In this document: one piece after another, positions 1-11,674 of the stretch | How positions within the stretch are numbered: the first letter of the stretch is position 1 | Layout: every line of letters starts with the position of its first letter | Assembly (NCBI RefSeq): GCF_000001735.4 | Contig: NC_003075.7 | Coordinates: 11,905,001 to 11,969,000 of the forward strand | Reading direction: 5' to 3' | Length of the DNA: 64,000 nt | Source of the DNA: Arabidopsis thaliana | Lineage: Eukaryota > Streptophyta > Magnoliopsida > Brassicales > Brassicaceae | Position numbers and translations under genes: made by a program | Notes under the pieces: model-generated | The model's database searches: none | The model's input: the letters and a program-made list of their open reading frames with translations, nothing else | Told to the model about the DNA's origin: nothing

Positions 1-2430
1 AAATCTTTTTCCATCATTAAAATAAGATAAGTTTTTACAAAACAACCTCAATGTTTTTTTATAGAACTGCTGTTATTAGTTTTTCCTTGCAATGTCCCCT
101 CTAGATATTCGATTCCTTTTTCGGTCGGGTCCGGAGGATTCATGTGGTCTAATTAGTAGGAGTATTAGTTATTAAGAGGAATAATTAGCTGACGCTATAT
201 ATATATGAATTACAAATAATAAAGTCATGTTTTAGTTAAGAAGTCCATCTTATCATCAAAAGTAACATCTTTATTATTGAGTTATCATAGCTAGTGAAGA
301 CATATAATTATTAACTATCATGTGAAGCTTTTTCGAACTAGTTATCTAAATATTCCTCCTGGATTATTTGGTTATATCCCAAGATCTTTATTCCTTTGTT
401 GGTGGATAGAATGCTAATTTGGGTTGGATTTTTGCTGTTGTCCATTATTCATATATATGATCCATAATGTATCAGTTTCTTGGATTAAGAATTTAAGACT
501 ACTGAGTAAGTTACGTTAGAAAGATAGTCAAAACCAATACACTTATTCATGTAAATTTCTTACAATAATCATTGAGTTTAGATTTTTTTCTTTCAAAACT
601 ACTCGCAGGCATTAGTTCATAATTTAAGAGGTTTTTCAACTGTAAGTATCAAGTATGCAACAACTCAACTATGATTTATCCAAATAAAAACTAGATTGTG
701 CACGTTAGCTATATGACATTGTCATAAATATTTTACAAAAGTATAAGAGACATCCATGACGGATGTATTGTACCAAATTCTTCAAAATTAGGTACACAAA
801 AGTACATAAATTTGTTACTTTCAATTCTTCCCATCGATAAAGCCTCCCAATTTCTTTCTTTCCATTTTTTCTTTTTGCCAAACAGATACAGTTTTCTTCT
901 AAATAATTTTGTAATTAATTGTTTCTTCTAAAAAAGGTGGTAAATATGTTTATGACTTTCTGTTAAATTTATAAATTATAATTTACAATTTTAAAACATA
1001 ATTCCTGAACAATATTAAATCACTTAAAAATTCTGTAACTAGTGGAATTCCGGCCAAAAAAATCTCAGACACGTAATAAAAATATGTCTTATTCATATGA
1101 ATGAAATAAATATTATAATATATGAAGAGAAAACAAGAAAAGGAAAAAAGAAAGAAGAAGGCACTTTCTGTGAACCGAAACATGTTACGCAGATCGCAGG
1201 CGCCGTGCCGACTGCCGACCAAATCCTCACTCCATGTCTCTCCAACACACATGCTTGGCTTTTGTCATCCTCATTATCCGATTATTTTTAAAAATAAATT
1301 CTCATAATATTGTGAAAAGTTTTCATTTGATCTCCATATCTAAGCTATATCTTTAAACATGGCCCTTTGTGTTATCTTTTATCTTCTATATATTATAGAT
1401 CGACATCTCTTATCAAAACACATATTTTTAAATTTGGACTAAGACTTAATTAGTCCATATACATAGACTGATAGACACACCCATATGTGCATGTACACTA
1501 AACGACATATTGCACATAAAAATGATGAAATGAGTATTTGTTAATAACAATACACGACAATCGGATCTTTTAGATGCAACTACAACAAGAAGCATATTTT
1601 TTACTCATAACGATCAGAAAAGTTTGAGTGTAGCTACTGTTTTTATTTTGTCATGTTAAGGAATAATGAACACACATATATATGACATGTCAAGTACTTT
1701 CGATCGGAAAACCAAAGAGTTTTCGTCGACCTATCTCAAGTTTGCATTTTAAATTACAACGAACTTGTGACAGAGAAAAAGAAAAGAAAATACTACAACG
1801 AAACTTGTAGGTCAACTCTTAAATTGCATATTACCGTACGAATGTACATAGTTGAGATTGATTTTGTTCAAACGTTTTGCTCATTAATTGAGTTTGACTA
1901 TTCAACAATGAAAGAACCCACACGAAAAGGTCCGGTCACTAAAAACTTAAAGTTAATTTATTAAGCTTGGTTGAGTACTAACCAGCACCGGTCTATAGAC
2001 TCTCGATTCAGAACATCTCCCTTATGTTTTTTCAACATCGGAATGTCAAATTTTTGTTCTCAAACTGTGATAAAATCGGGAATAACATGTTATATTTGTT
2101 TTCAACGATTTGACAAATATTCTTGAATAAAGAGTTTGGTCTTGACACAACGTAGCCTCGTGGCATAAAACATCAATCGAAGAATCGAAACACAAATATC
2201 TCGTGATCATACGAAGAAGTAAAAACGTTTTCTTTTTTTTTAAAAGGTAAAAGCCTAATGCTGGATAATCAATAAAATATTTCTAAAAACGAAAATGAAC
2301 TTAAAAGAAAGAGAGAGTAAAAAAACAAAAAATATTTTTGTATTAGTGACATGTTAAATTTGGAGAACTATACATCATGCACATGTATACACGCACGAAC
2401 ACACACATTCAACGGTCACACCTCAGAGGC
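1..2430. other. Intergenic, no gene recognised
   Basis: AT-rich sequence with short homopolymer runs. Reading frames here are short, lack family similarity and have no supporting splice structure. The last few hundred bases are the likely promoter of the SAUR gene that follows. Confidence 0.6.
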
Positions 2431-2437
2431 TATAAAA
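2431..2437 (+). promoter_or_regulatory. TATA box of the SAUR gene
   Basis: A TATAAAA match lies about 200 bases before the SAUR start codon. It is followed by a CT-rich leader, as expected for a plant TATA box with transcription starting near 2460. Confidence 0.6.
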
Positions 2438-2630
2438 AGAGGTTGCTTTGTTCTATTCTCAGCATCAAATTCAAATCAGTACTCTTCTTCTTCATCTTGA
2501 ACTGTAACACAAAACACAGAGAGAGAGACATATTTTTGAAAACGTAATTTCAGACAAACCCGTTTCATAATTTCTCCAAAAGGTTTCATTTTGTTTTCTG
2601 GGTCTCTGTTTTCTTGGAACCTAAACAACT

Positions 2631-3113
2631 ATGAAGAGGCTCCGAGGTTTTAAGATCGGACACAGATTCGTCAAGATCTTCAAATGGATAATCCGAAGTA
2701 GAAGAAACCAAACCGGGAAACGCCAATGCCTGACCGGAATTCTCAACCCGGTTACAAAAATCTACTCTTTAGCACGGCGGTGTCTCCGTCGTGGAGCTAA
2801 TAGACTGTGCGGAGGAATGAAACCGGGTCAGACCCGGCTTGGTAACGAACCGAAGACGCCGACAGTTCCAAGAGGGCATTTAGTGGTTCATGTCGGTGAA
2901 TCCGGTGAGGATACGCGACGTGTGGTGGTCCCGGTGATTTATTTTAACCATCCTCTGTTCGGAGAGTTGTTGGAACAGGCAGAGCGGGTTTACGGGTTTG
3001 AACAACCGGGTCGGATTATGATACCTTGTCGGGTTTCGGATTTTGAGAAGGTTCAGATGAGGATCGCTGCATGGGACCACTGCCGACGAAAGAGCACTTT
3101 TAAGATTCTCTAA
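2631..3113 (+). CDS. SAUR34: SAUR-like auxin-responsive protein
   Basis: Intronless gene for 160 residues, typical of the SAUR (small auxin-up RNA) family. The N-terminal 75 residues are basic and variable, with several Arg/Lys clusters. The SAUR domain covers about residues 77-150: it begins VPRGHLVVHVGE, continues through a VPVIYFNHPLFGELLEQAE core, and ends with the F-x-x-V region. SAUR proteins of the best-studied subgroup inhibit PP2C.D phosphatases and so promote plasma-membrane proton-pump activity and cell expansion; this longer basic-N-terminus type is less studied. The ATG chosen is the first in a leader that follows a TATA box at 2431. I recognise it as the At4g22620 position; the number 34 is from memory and less sure than the family. 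Confidence 0.9.
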   Translation: MKRLRGFKIGHRFVKIFKWIIRSRRNQTGKRQCLTGILNPVTKIYSLARRCLRRGANRLCGGMKPGQTRLGNEPKTPTVPRGHLVVHVGESGEDTRRVVVPVIYFNHPLFGELLEQAERVYGFEQPGRIMIPCRVSDFEKVQMRIAAWDHCRRKSTFKIL

Positions 3114-4367
3114 TTTCACTCTCATTTTTAAATATATATAATTTAAGTTTTAGCTTTTTTTTTCCATAAAAAAAAGAGAGCAAATGTCAAATTAGAAAAA
3201 TGAGAAATTTCCTATAGTTTGTGTGAATATCAGTTTTATAAGTTATACACATTACCCATACATTTTCTATGTTATTCAAACACAGATTTGTAATGAGAGA
3301 ACATTTATTTCATCAATTTATTTATTTTATATATCATCATGCAATGATGCAAAGACCTTACATATTTGAGATAATTTTTATTTTTTATGTCTTCTTTGTT
3401 TTATTATTAGACACAAAAAGTGATTTTGGTATAAATGGTTTGATGTCTAATATCTATCACGTATCAAATATTGCATACCAACATAAGTAGGTCAAGATTT
3501 TCTTTGCAACATGGGGGGGTTTAGTTATAAACTTATCTCGGAATCATTTTAAAGTTATTAACATGTGAAATTGATCGAAGTTCAGAATAAAATGGTGCTC
3601 CATATCGTATTCTCGGATGCTGCTGGTTTTTACTTTTGAGTAAGCAACAAACGAATCATGGTTGGGTTCATACAAAGATATTTTAAGCCCAACAGAAATG
3701 CAAATTCGAAGCCCAGCTACCCAACAAGAGTGTCGACCTCTTCAACAAAGCAACAAAACAGCCGTACGGAGGAAACATCTGTACGGTCAATTTATTCAGG
3801 TAAACCGAAATTGTTTTAAAATCTAAGCAAGTTGTTTTATTCATATGAAAATGGAAATATTCTATAAAGAATGATATGAGTTCTTTGGAATGGTCAACGT
3901 GAAATCAGATTAAACCGATCTAATTTGTTTTGGTTCGATTGGTTTATTAGTTTATTTGAGCTAGTACCGGCTTTGTATTTGTGTGGATAGATCGGTTATA
4001 AACAGGTTCTGTAGGTGTGGCCTCACGTTTTAGACACAAATGCTCCGCAGGCCGCACGTTGTACTTGTTCATAAACTTTTTACGCTGCATCACGTTGTTA
4101 CTGACGTATTCTTCTCATGACATAGTTATGGCATTATTATGACATAAGTGACATATGATTATTAAATACTATGATGTTTTAAACATAGTTTCTGATACCC
4201 TATCATCCTAATGCTAAATATTCATTAAAGAAATAATTAGGATACTAAAATTCTAAAATATAAATCATAGGAATTTTTTCTTAAATCATAGTGGGAGATT
4301 TTTAAGTTTCTGTACTCTCTATTAATACCGTACATCCCGAAGAATCCTATATGCAGAAGTTGAGATC
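3114..4367. other. Intergenic between SAUR gene and LTP-like copy 1
   Basis: No gene is seen. It holds the SAUR 3' UTR, AT-rich spacer, and at about 4022-4046 a copy of the promoter block that recurs upstream of the LTP-like array (see the shared-block entries at 6361, 9531 and 11456). Confidence 0.55.
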
Positions 4368-4945
4368 ATGGCTTACACAAACAAAGTAGCGGTTGCGGTT
4401 GGAGCAGCGGTGGTGTTTCTCGCGGTTGTGATGAATCCGCGGTGGACAGAGGCACAAACGTATCCAAAATTGGATCGTTTATGTGTGATGATGATCCCTG
4501 ACATTCTGGAAGAATGTTTCACCCACGATAGACTAAAACCTACGGAAGACTGCTGCAACGATCTCAAAAATGCGACTATGACGCAGGTTGATTGTCTTTG
4601 TGACAACTTCCTCGAAAGTCTCAGTTTCTCTGACCTTTCGAGAACTTTCTCCGCTGGAGTTTTGAAGAAGTGTGACGTTTCTCACAAATACATGTGCCAG
4701 GCTGCTAAGAATAGAGGTAACGCAACCTTTTCTTTTCTGTCTTGTGATTTAATCATGCATATATGGTAACTTATAATATATTTTGGTTTTTGTTTTGTAA
4801 TGAAGGAGAAGCAAAGGGAGGGAGAAACAGTACTACTACCTGCGACAACAGCATTACCAATACCAGTGTAGGAGGAAAGAACAAGGTTGCTACATCTATG
4901 AGTGCTTTTGGTTTGGTTGCGATTCTGCTTTTTGTTATGTTTTAA
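4368..4945 (+). CDS. Lipid-transfer-like protein, GPI-anchored type (array copy 1)
   Basis: Two exons, 4368-4716 and 4806-4945, joined by a phase-1 intron, giving 162 residues. The signal peptide covers about residues 1-29. The eight-cysteine motif of nonspecific lipid-transfer proteins is complete: Cys 39, 50, 62-63, 76, 78, 102 and 110, with the diagnostic CC and CLC. Exon 2 encodes a short Gly/Ser/Thr/Asn linker and a hydrophobic tail ending in VMF, which suggests a GPI-anchor signal and an outer plasma-membrane or wall location. The ligand is not predictable. It is the first of four tandem relatives sharing the MAYTNK-like start and the same intron position. The exon-2 acceptor (AAG followed by GAG) could slip by 3 bases. 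I place it at At4g22630. Confidence 0.88.
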
Positions 4946-5288
4946 TTTCAATTTTGGACCGACCTATTCTATGTGAACTTTCATTTTATCCCCTTGTAAA
5001 CGCTAAAACAAACACGTTTCTTTTACTGTGTTATCCGTTTGTATTTGAATAATCATATCTTAAGTTAATAGTTGTCAAGCAACAACATGAGAAATCGAAT
5101 CCAAGGATTTGTTTTATTTGTTTGTGACATGGGTTATGGGGTTAGTTATGATTTATTTATCATGTGGGATTAATCGGAGTCAGAACAAATAAATACAAAA
5201 CAGTTATAATATAAAACAGTTACTCAAATAGACCAAGATCTAATTTCGGGTCATTTCTTGGTTAGTTTATCGGTAATATTAACAATTA

Positions 5289-5305
5289 GCTGGAGTAGCT
5301 CAGTT

Positions 5306-5337
<32 letters not shown>

Positions 5338-5362
5338 AGAGGTTCGACCCCTCTCTCTAGCG
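5289..5362 (+). tRNA. tRNA-Asn (GTT)
   Basis: 74 nt with a full cloverleaf. The acceptor stem GCTGGAG pairs with CTCTAGC (one G-T pair), the A box is TAGCTCAGTTGG, the B box is GGTTCGACCC, and the anticodon loop CTGTTAA carries GTT at 5323-5325. There is no intron. CAA lies just upstream and T-rich sequence follows, as usual for plant Pol III tRNA genes. It lies between LTP-like copies 1 and 2. Confidence 0.97.
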
Positions 5363-6657
5363 ATTTGTTATTTTTAAATTTTGTTTTAAAAAAAAAAAAA
5401 TGATAAAACGCAATTTGCTCTTACGCATGAATCTTTTTTTTTCCTTGCATCTGACTTCTTTCTTTCTTTGGTTCTTAATCATTTTAATACAAAACTTTGT
5501 ACCTTGCCATTGAAACTTTTTTTTTTTTTCCATTGAAACTTTCAGCAAAGCTTTTACAAAGCAATGATACCTAGTATGCAATTTTGACGACATTGGATGA
5601 TTCTACGAAAGTCAAGAACGAAGCTGATATAACTATATTTCTTAATGGTGATAACTTATCAAAGCCGTGACTAAATTCAATTTGTAATCAAACTAATACA
5701 AAATTGTACCTTGTCATTGAAACTTTCCTGAAAGCTTTTACAGAGCATTAAGGAACCCAAACAACTTTGAAAAACTGAATGATTCTGAGAAAGTCAAGAA
5801 AGATGTGACACAACTCTATTAATTGTGTGAATTAATGTCAAGTTATGACTAAATTAAATATTTAGACTTAGGGCTTTTTTCATTAAAAATGATCATGTTG
5901 CATTTTAGAGTTTTCTTCTTTTAGTTTCAGAGACCAAAATTTAATGAGTACGACATGATTTTTTTTTCTTCCTTTTTCTTGTATTCATTTTCTTCGCCAT
6001 TTCGCAGTTATGTATTATTATATAATTTAAAATTTATGATATGAATTATAAAAATGTGCAATATGTTCTAAAACGTCTCGAGCACTCAAAAGTTTAGGCA
6101 AAACCATGATTTCCACCTCTCTTGCTTATAAATCTTCCAAAATTTAAAACCCACTAGCATTGCGCCTCTCATAATTAAACAACGTCTGAATCACTATGCA
6201 CGTCATTGTTATCAATGTGGATGCTAACGAACTAACGAACATATGTTAAATTCGAATGGACTAAAATATAGGCAAAAAAGAATTCAGAATTTCTATTGTT
6301 ACAATAAAATAAAATGGCCATTTGATGCTTGTTTTGCATCGGTGTTACAAAAAGAGGTCCTCACGTCATATACACAAATGCCTCCCCCGAAATTAAGTTT
6401 GTTTTCTTGTAGATATATATTCTCAGAACAAATCAAATGCCATATAGAAAGTCGTACACATTTGGTCAACATTGTGAAGCAAAGTCAATGCGACTAGGTT
6501 ATTATTTTGATTAGTTATACCAACACGGTACATACCAAGACTCTATATAAATGATAATGTATTTTGGAGAAGTCACATACAAAATTAAATAAGAGCGAAC
6601 CACTGGTCGTTCAAAAATATATAAGAAAATATTAAACCTCTGTTTTTGCTGGCGATC
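5363..6657. other. Spacer between tRNA-Asn and LTP-like copy 2
   Basis: AT-rich, no gene recognised. Two imperfect copies of a segment containing CATTGAAACTTTC followed by AAAGCTTTTACA occur near 5505-5570 and 5715-5745, a small local duplication. The 3' part is the copy 2 promoter. Confidence 0.5.
6361..6399 (+). promoter_or_regulatory. Shared promoter block of the LTP-like array
   Basis: A TCACGTC-N-TATACACAAATGC-type block about 290 bases before the copy 2 start codon. Related blocks lie at 4022, 9541 and 11464. A TATATAAAT at about 6544 and a following AGTCACATAC block near 6571 also recur before copies 3 and 4. This looks like a common core promoter inherited with the duplications. Confidence 0.55.
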
Positions 6658-7451
6658 ATGGCTTACACAAACAAAGTTACGATATCAGCCGCGGTTGCGA
6701 CAATGATGCTGTTTCTGGCGGTTACGATCGTGGATGCACAGTCAATGCCACCAATGCCAAAGTTTAATCCTGTGTGCGCGTTGGCGGATCTCCCAAACAT
6801 CGTCCAACTTTGCTACTTTAACTTGGATTTGACGCCATCTGAAGAGTGCTGCAATGATCTCAAATCGTCGAGCACGATACAAGTGAATTGTCTCTGTGAC
6901 AATTTCATTGCACATCCTTCCAATGGCAATATCTCGCAAGCTCGCTACGACCTGGTCAACAGCGCCTGTGGTGTTGCCGACAAATTCGCATGTAAAGGTA
7001 TCTTTTAAACATTTTCATGGCTTGTCCCTTAGTATTTTGTTCAAACTACATTATGTTTTCAATAGAACAAAAAATTAGAGATATAGTACCGTTACTGATT
7101 CCGACATAATTTTTTAAAAAAGTTTCATAAAAATGCATGTTAGTGTATTAAATAATGCATTTAATTCATAAATATGTTGAATGTGCCAAATTTGAAAAAT
7201 GTATAGACGAAATATGTTGAATGTTAATTAAAAAATATATTAGAATAGGGGATAAAAGTAAGATGAGATTGTAAATCCATAGGTTTTGTAGATTCTTAAT
7301 GCAACATGAAACAAAAGTTGTTGTATTATTATGGTGATTAATTGATTTTGGTTTTGTGTGTGGTAAAGGAGGAGACGCCAGCGGAGGATCAACGAACAAG
7401 ATTGCTGCATCAATGGTTCTACTTGGTTTGGTTGCAAGTCTGTTCTTTTAA
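6658..7451 (+). CDS. Lipid-transfer-like protein, GPI-anchored type (array copy 2)
   Basis: Exons 6658-6997 and 7369-7451 with a phase-1 intron, 140 residues. The start is the ATG of MAYTNK, aligned with copy 1; upstream in-frame codons contain no ATG. The signal peptide ends at about residue 27 (VDA before QSM). The eight cysteines are complete: 40, 52, 64-65, 78, 80, 104, 112. Exon 2 codes a Gly-rich linker and a hydrophobic tail ending SLFF, a likely GPI-anchor signal. The intron (371 bases) is much longer than in copy 1 (89 bases). I place it at At4g22640. Confidence 0.88.
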
Positions 7452-8541
7452 TTTATTTCAATTTGGCCTTCCAAATTCTATGTAATTCTAAGATATCCCC
7501 GATATATATATAAGAATTATGGTATAAAAGGAATTGTTCAGACAATGTAATCATATATGAATGATATACATAGTATATACCACTTGTTTACGTTTTCAGT
7601 TTTCATGTTTTGATAACATGATTCCGCTGTTTTGTACCATTCAAAATATTCATCATGTTTTCATGTTTTGGAATGTGATTTTGCTATTTACCACTAGTGT
7701 GTTAAAAATATAAATTAAAGAAAAGAAAATGGTGATAATCTAATCAAACTAGCTGGCTTTCCGGCGTTTTACAATTATTTTTCTTAAAAAAATCTAGTTT
7801 AGTTCGTTCCACTAACAACTATTCTTTAATTCGATTATTTTGTTAATTAGCTAACATACCGGTCAGGAATGTTTTTAACAAATATACAAAAAAAATAAAA
7901 ATAGGTGACATACCAGTCATGAATTTATCATATAACAAATATACAAATTAAAAAAAAAAAATTAGATATAATTTTTTAGTGTTAATATTTTGTGCACCCT
8001 CACAAAGTAATATATGTTATTAAACATAGATTTATATATCTCTTAGAAACTACTTGATCAACTCAAATTAAATAAAGAGAAAAATAAATAAGAGTACTTG
8101 ATCAATTCAAAATACATTAGTAATTTAGCAGTTTTGTATCATTTGTCAATCGTATGAGAGACCCCTTCTACTACTAGCTAGCGAAGACCTACAGGGCAAA
8201 ATGCTTCCACTAGCCGTACATAAGGTTGAATATGTACTAGTGGGTTCAAGGTCAAACCATGCTTGACTCAGTATTTTTGCTGGCTGGAATTTTATTCTGA
8301 ATGCGTCAAAATGAATGGTGAGGTAATGGACACAGACCATTCACTTGTGACAAAAATTATTTGCTTTTTTTTTTTATTAATAGTATCAATAATGTACGTC
8401 CAAGTACTTCAATATATATGATAATGTACTTTTGATTTTTGATAAGTCACATAGGGAAGAAAAAAAAATAAGTGGGCTAATAGTCATTCAAACTAAAACC
8501 CTACTATTTTTGGGTTTGTCGGAGTCAGATACTAATCATAT
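7452..8541. other. Spacer between LTP-like copies 2 and 3
   Basis: AT-rich with A and T runs. No gene is seen. The end holds the copy 3 promoter, with a TATATATG at about 8413 and an AGTCACATAG block near 8444 matching copies 2 and 4. Confidence 0.5.
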
Positions 8542-9338
8542 ATGGCTTACAACATAATGGCGGTTGCGGTTACAGCGGTGCTGTTTCTAGCGGTTGTGAT
8601 CGCTCCTCAGTGGACAGAGACAAAAAAACCACCACGACCGTCGGATACATCGGATACATCGGGTACATCGGGTAGAGACAGACGTACAATGTGCCCGTTA
8701 TCAATCCCTGGAATCGTCCAAAATTGCTACGCAACGTTAAATGCGTTTCCATCAAAAGAATGCTGCAAGGATCTCAAAACGGCAAGCAAGAGAGAGGTGA
8801 CTTGTCTCTGCAACAATGTCATTGCACATCCAGATCCTCTTTACACCAACACCAACCAAGTCAACAAGGCATGTGGCGTTCTTGACAAATACGCATGCGA
8901 CGGTACTTTTTCTTTGGTTTTCCTTTTGGATCTTTTGTGGTTTATCAGAAGTTATAGTTTTAATCTTGTGATTGATTTTTGCATGTTGTTATGTAGTTGC
9001 ACCTACTTTTACTATTGTTTACACTAATTATGACATGATCATCATCGCTGTTATACAAGATCCATAAAAAGTAAATTAAATTAAAAATCCATTAATATAT
9101 TCCGCGGTTTTGCAAATATCTTAAAAAATAGTACAGTATCTTACCGTACCATATTAATTAGTGCAATCTTTTGTCAAAGATAATTAGCTAACTAGTGCAG
9201 TTTTAAACAAGACTTATTTATGGTATCTAATTGATTTCGGTTTTGTGTGGCAAAGCAGGCAACTCTAATGGAGGAGCAACGAAAAAGATTGTTGCATCAA
9301 TGGGCCTTTTTGGTGTGGTTGCAAGTCTGTTCTTTTAA
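8542..9338 (+). CDS. Lipid-transfer-like protein, GPI-anchored type (array copy 3)
   Basis: Exons 8542-8902 and 9259-9338 with a phase-1 intron, 146 residues. After a signal peptide of about 26 residues comes a linker not found in the other copies, made of DTS/GTS repeats encoded by a 9-bp tandem repeat at 8641-8673. The eight-cysteine motif follows: Cys 51, 62, 74-75, 88, 90, 111, 119. Exon 2 encodes a Gly/Asn linker and a hydrophobic tail ending SLFF, like copy 2. The exon-2 acceptor is a tandem AAGCAG, so one residue could be added or skipped. I place it at At4g22650. Function beyond the family is not predictable. Confidence 0.87.
8641..8673 (+). repeat. 9-bp tandem repeat in LTP-like copy 3
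   Basis: About three and a half units of TCGGATACA/TCGGGTACA encode the Asp/Gly-Thr-Ser repeats between the signal peptide and the first cysteine. The other three array members lack it, so it is a local expansion. Confidence 0.8.
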
Positions 9339-9530
9339 TTCAACTCTACAAAATTCTGTGTAATTGTTCTTCTCATCATTTTTGTTTGTTTTCAAATCTG
9401 ACTACTCGAACATTTATCGAATCAACAAACCTTAACTTTAATAATTCCGCTTCGTCAATGTTGGTATTAAAACCTGGTCTGCGTAATTTGACAGATGTGT
9501 ATAGATTATTTTTTAGGTTTGCATTGGTTA

Positions 9531-9780
9531 ATGTGATTATCACGTCTTCATACAAATGCCCCACCCGAAATTTCATTTCAATATATATTATGGTAAGCCG
9601 TACGCAGATGCAGATCATTTAAACATATTTGTTACTACAAGGGTTTCAATATTCTTATCAATTTTTAGTAGGTCTAATTAAGATGTCCAGTTATATACAT
9701 TTAATTTGAATTACAGTGGATTTAATGAAACATACCAAAGTACATACATTCAGGTCAAAGGCAGTGAGATATTTTATTAG
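9531..9780 (+). repeat. Orphan LTP-type promoter copy (left direct repeat)
   Basis: About 250 bases aligning, with substitutions and small indels, to 11456-11674. Shared stretches include ATGTGATT-TCACGTCTT, AAATTTCATTTCA, AGATGTCCAG/AAATGTCCAG, and TTAATGAAACA. The right copy precedes LTP-like copy 4, but this left copy is followed by the 3' end of an antisense F-box gene and by no LTP exons. It is best read as the promoter of a lost array member. Confidence 0.65.
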
Positions 9781-9980
9781 TAGATAACTATACTAGCAAA
9801 AACAACATACTGAAGAAGCAAGCTGAAATATATTTTGGTTTGCGATGAAGTTGTAATTTGACCATTCACAAATGTTCTTAAGAAAAAACAAGAATTGTTT
9901 CATAAACAAGGAAAAAAAAAAAACGCATCATCATTATTCATTAGCTAACAGCAAGAAATTGAAGAAGCAAGTTGAAATCA

Positions 9981-11171
9981 TCATGTATGCGAAAAGCTTG
10001 GTAAGAACCATCGAGCAGAGAGTTCAAGTAACGAACAATCGAAATCAAATTTGTGCAGTGGCTCCATCTCCCGTGTCTCGTAATTGAACAGAAAGAGATC
10101 TTTTGTGGTCGTGTCATGGCTATCACTGAAATATATAGTATTTCTATGGAGTCCCTCAACTTCATTGGCGAGCACGGTGATGCCTAGATCCAAAAGCATT
10201 GCCTCGTCGCCCAAAGAATCAGCAAGTTCATATTTATCAAGAAATGTCCCTGACGAATAAAACTTGTAGACGTTGAATGACTGGATTCTAGACCAATGTC
10301 TTAACATTCTTTCAACCAAGAGGACATCTCCGGTTACTGTGACTACAAGTTTTGTCTCAGCAACGCACCATGAATTACTTAATTGACGACTACGAGGACT
10401 TAACCACTCAGATCTATAGACATGCATAAAACATTGAAAGGCTTTTCGAGGAATCTCTCCAGAAAAATCTAGGATTGTGAAAAGATTTCTGTAGCTAAAT
10501 GAGTAAAGCTTGTGATCCTTGTAAACCATGTCAAGAGAATCTAAAATAATTTCTGGAATTTGATTCCACAACTTATCTCCGTTCTTGGCATAAACCACAC
10601 ACCAATATCCAAGCCCCCACAGAGCTATGTACTCTTTGGTTTTCTCGTCAATCCAAAACACAGGGGTACGTACGGTATTATTACCTTTGAATAACTTAAC
10701 GTGGTTGTGATCGTCGAAAGTTAGAAAATCATCATCTATGGTTTGGTCAACCTTTACCATGCCAACTTGTTGTGATTCAATAGCGGGAAGACCGATCTTC
10801 TCGTAGGTGAATGGATTCAAAATGTATAGATTATACTTTGAATCTTGCATCAGGAGCCAACTTCCATAGGTTGCTAGACAAACACTCTTTGCAAATTCAA
10901 CACCAAGATCTTGCGTTTGGTAAAGTTGGTCTTTGTCCTCGGGATTGAAAAAAATCGTGCATGAACTGTTTTTGTTGTTGTTTTTGTCTTTGGGGAAGAG
11001 CATCAGCCAAGGGATCTGATTTTTGGGCACGGATTGTTTCGAAGCAGAGTACCAAGACGAACACACCGATTTGGCTTGTCGAAAATTAGCAAAGCTGAGG
11101 CGTTTGAAAACTAAGTTCAAGAGATCTAGAGGAAGATCCGACCAGGTATTAGGGTTTTGGTTCTTCTCCAT
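9981..11171 (-). CDS. F-box protein with DUF295 domain
   Basis: Single-exon gene of 396 residues. The start is the ATG at 11171 (MEKNQNPNTW); upstream in-frame sequence is not F-box-like. The F-box covers about residues 10-46 (WSDLPLDLLNLVFKRLS, then RQAKSVCSSWY). The C-terminal half matches the DUF295/KIB1-like family, including a KYELADSLGDEAMLLD region. F-box proteins are substrate receptors of SCF ubiquitin ligases; this subfamily has expanded greatly in Arabidopsis and most members have no known substrate. It lies antisense inside the LTP-like array, flanked by direct repeats at 9531-9780 and 11456-11674. I place it at At4g22660. Confidence 0.9.
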   Translation of the reverse strand: MEKNQNPNTWSDLPLDLLNLVFKRLSFANFRQAKSVCSSWYSASKQSVPKNQIPWLMLFPKDKNNNKNSSCTIFFNPEDKDQLYQTQDLGVEFAKSVCLATYGSWLLMQDSKYNLYILNPFTYEKIGLPAIESQQVGMVKVDQTIDDDFLTFDDHNHVKLFKGNNTVRTPVFWIDEKTKEYIALWGLGYWCVVYAKNGDKLWNQIPEIILDSLDMVYKDHKLYSFSYRNLFTILDFSGEIPRKAFQCFMHVYRSEWLSPRSRQLSNSWCVAETKLVVTVTGDVLLVERMLRHWSRIQSFNVYKFYSSGTFLDKYELADSLGDEAMLLDLGITVLANEVEGLHRNTIYFSDSHDTTTKDLFLFNYETREMEPLHKFDFDCSLLELSARWFLPSFSHT

Positions 11172-11455
11172 GAAAACGACAATATTTGAGATATATAGAG
11201 AGAGTTCTCTTATCAACAAATAATTATTTGAGTGAGGAGATATCTCTAACAAAAGATTTTATAAACCGAATAGATCTCGGAATTTCATGGTTTGCTTTGT
11301 TAAAATATGGGCTTTTGTGAAATTCCGAAATATTGGCCCCATTAATTAATCAGTATATATTTTGTTCACTTGGATCCAATAAGGTGCAAGACATGAAGAG
11401 AGAAAGGTAACATAGGTGAACGATTTTGTTCCCTAAATAAAGGTTCAATTCAACA

Positions 11456-11674
11456 ATGTGATTCTCACGTCTTATACACAAATGCTCCACCATAAATTTC
11501 ATTTCATTATATACCTATTTTGACACCGAAAAGAGTTTGGAATAAATATACCTATTTTCTTCTTAGGTCTGAAATGTCCAGTAAAATACATTTGAATTAC
11601 AACTGATTTAATCATTTAATGAAACAGACCATTAGTTATACATATACACGTCAACGGCATTGAAATTGTATTAG
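11456..11674 (+). repeat. Right direct repeat flanking the F-box gene
   Basis: Copy of the segment at 9531-9780 in the same orientation, about 490-700 bases upstream of LTP-like copy 4. It contains the CACGTCTTATACACAAATGC block seen before other array members. The two copies bracket the F-box gene. Confidence 0.65.

Noticed and set aside
983-1964. Short frames in the left intergenic region
   Set aside because: 60-90 residue, AT-driven composition, no splice or family support.
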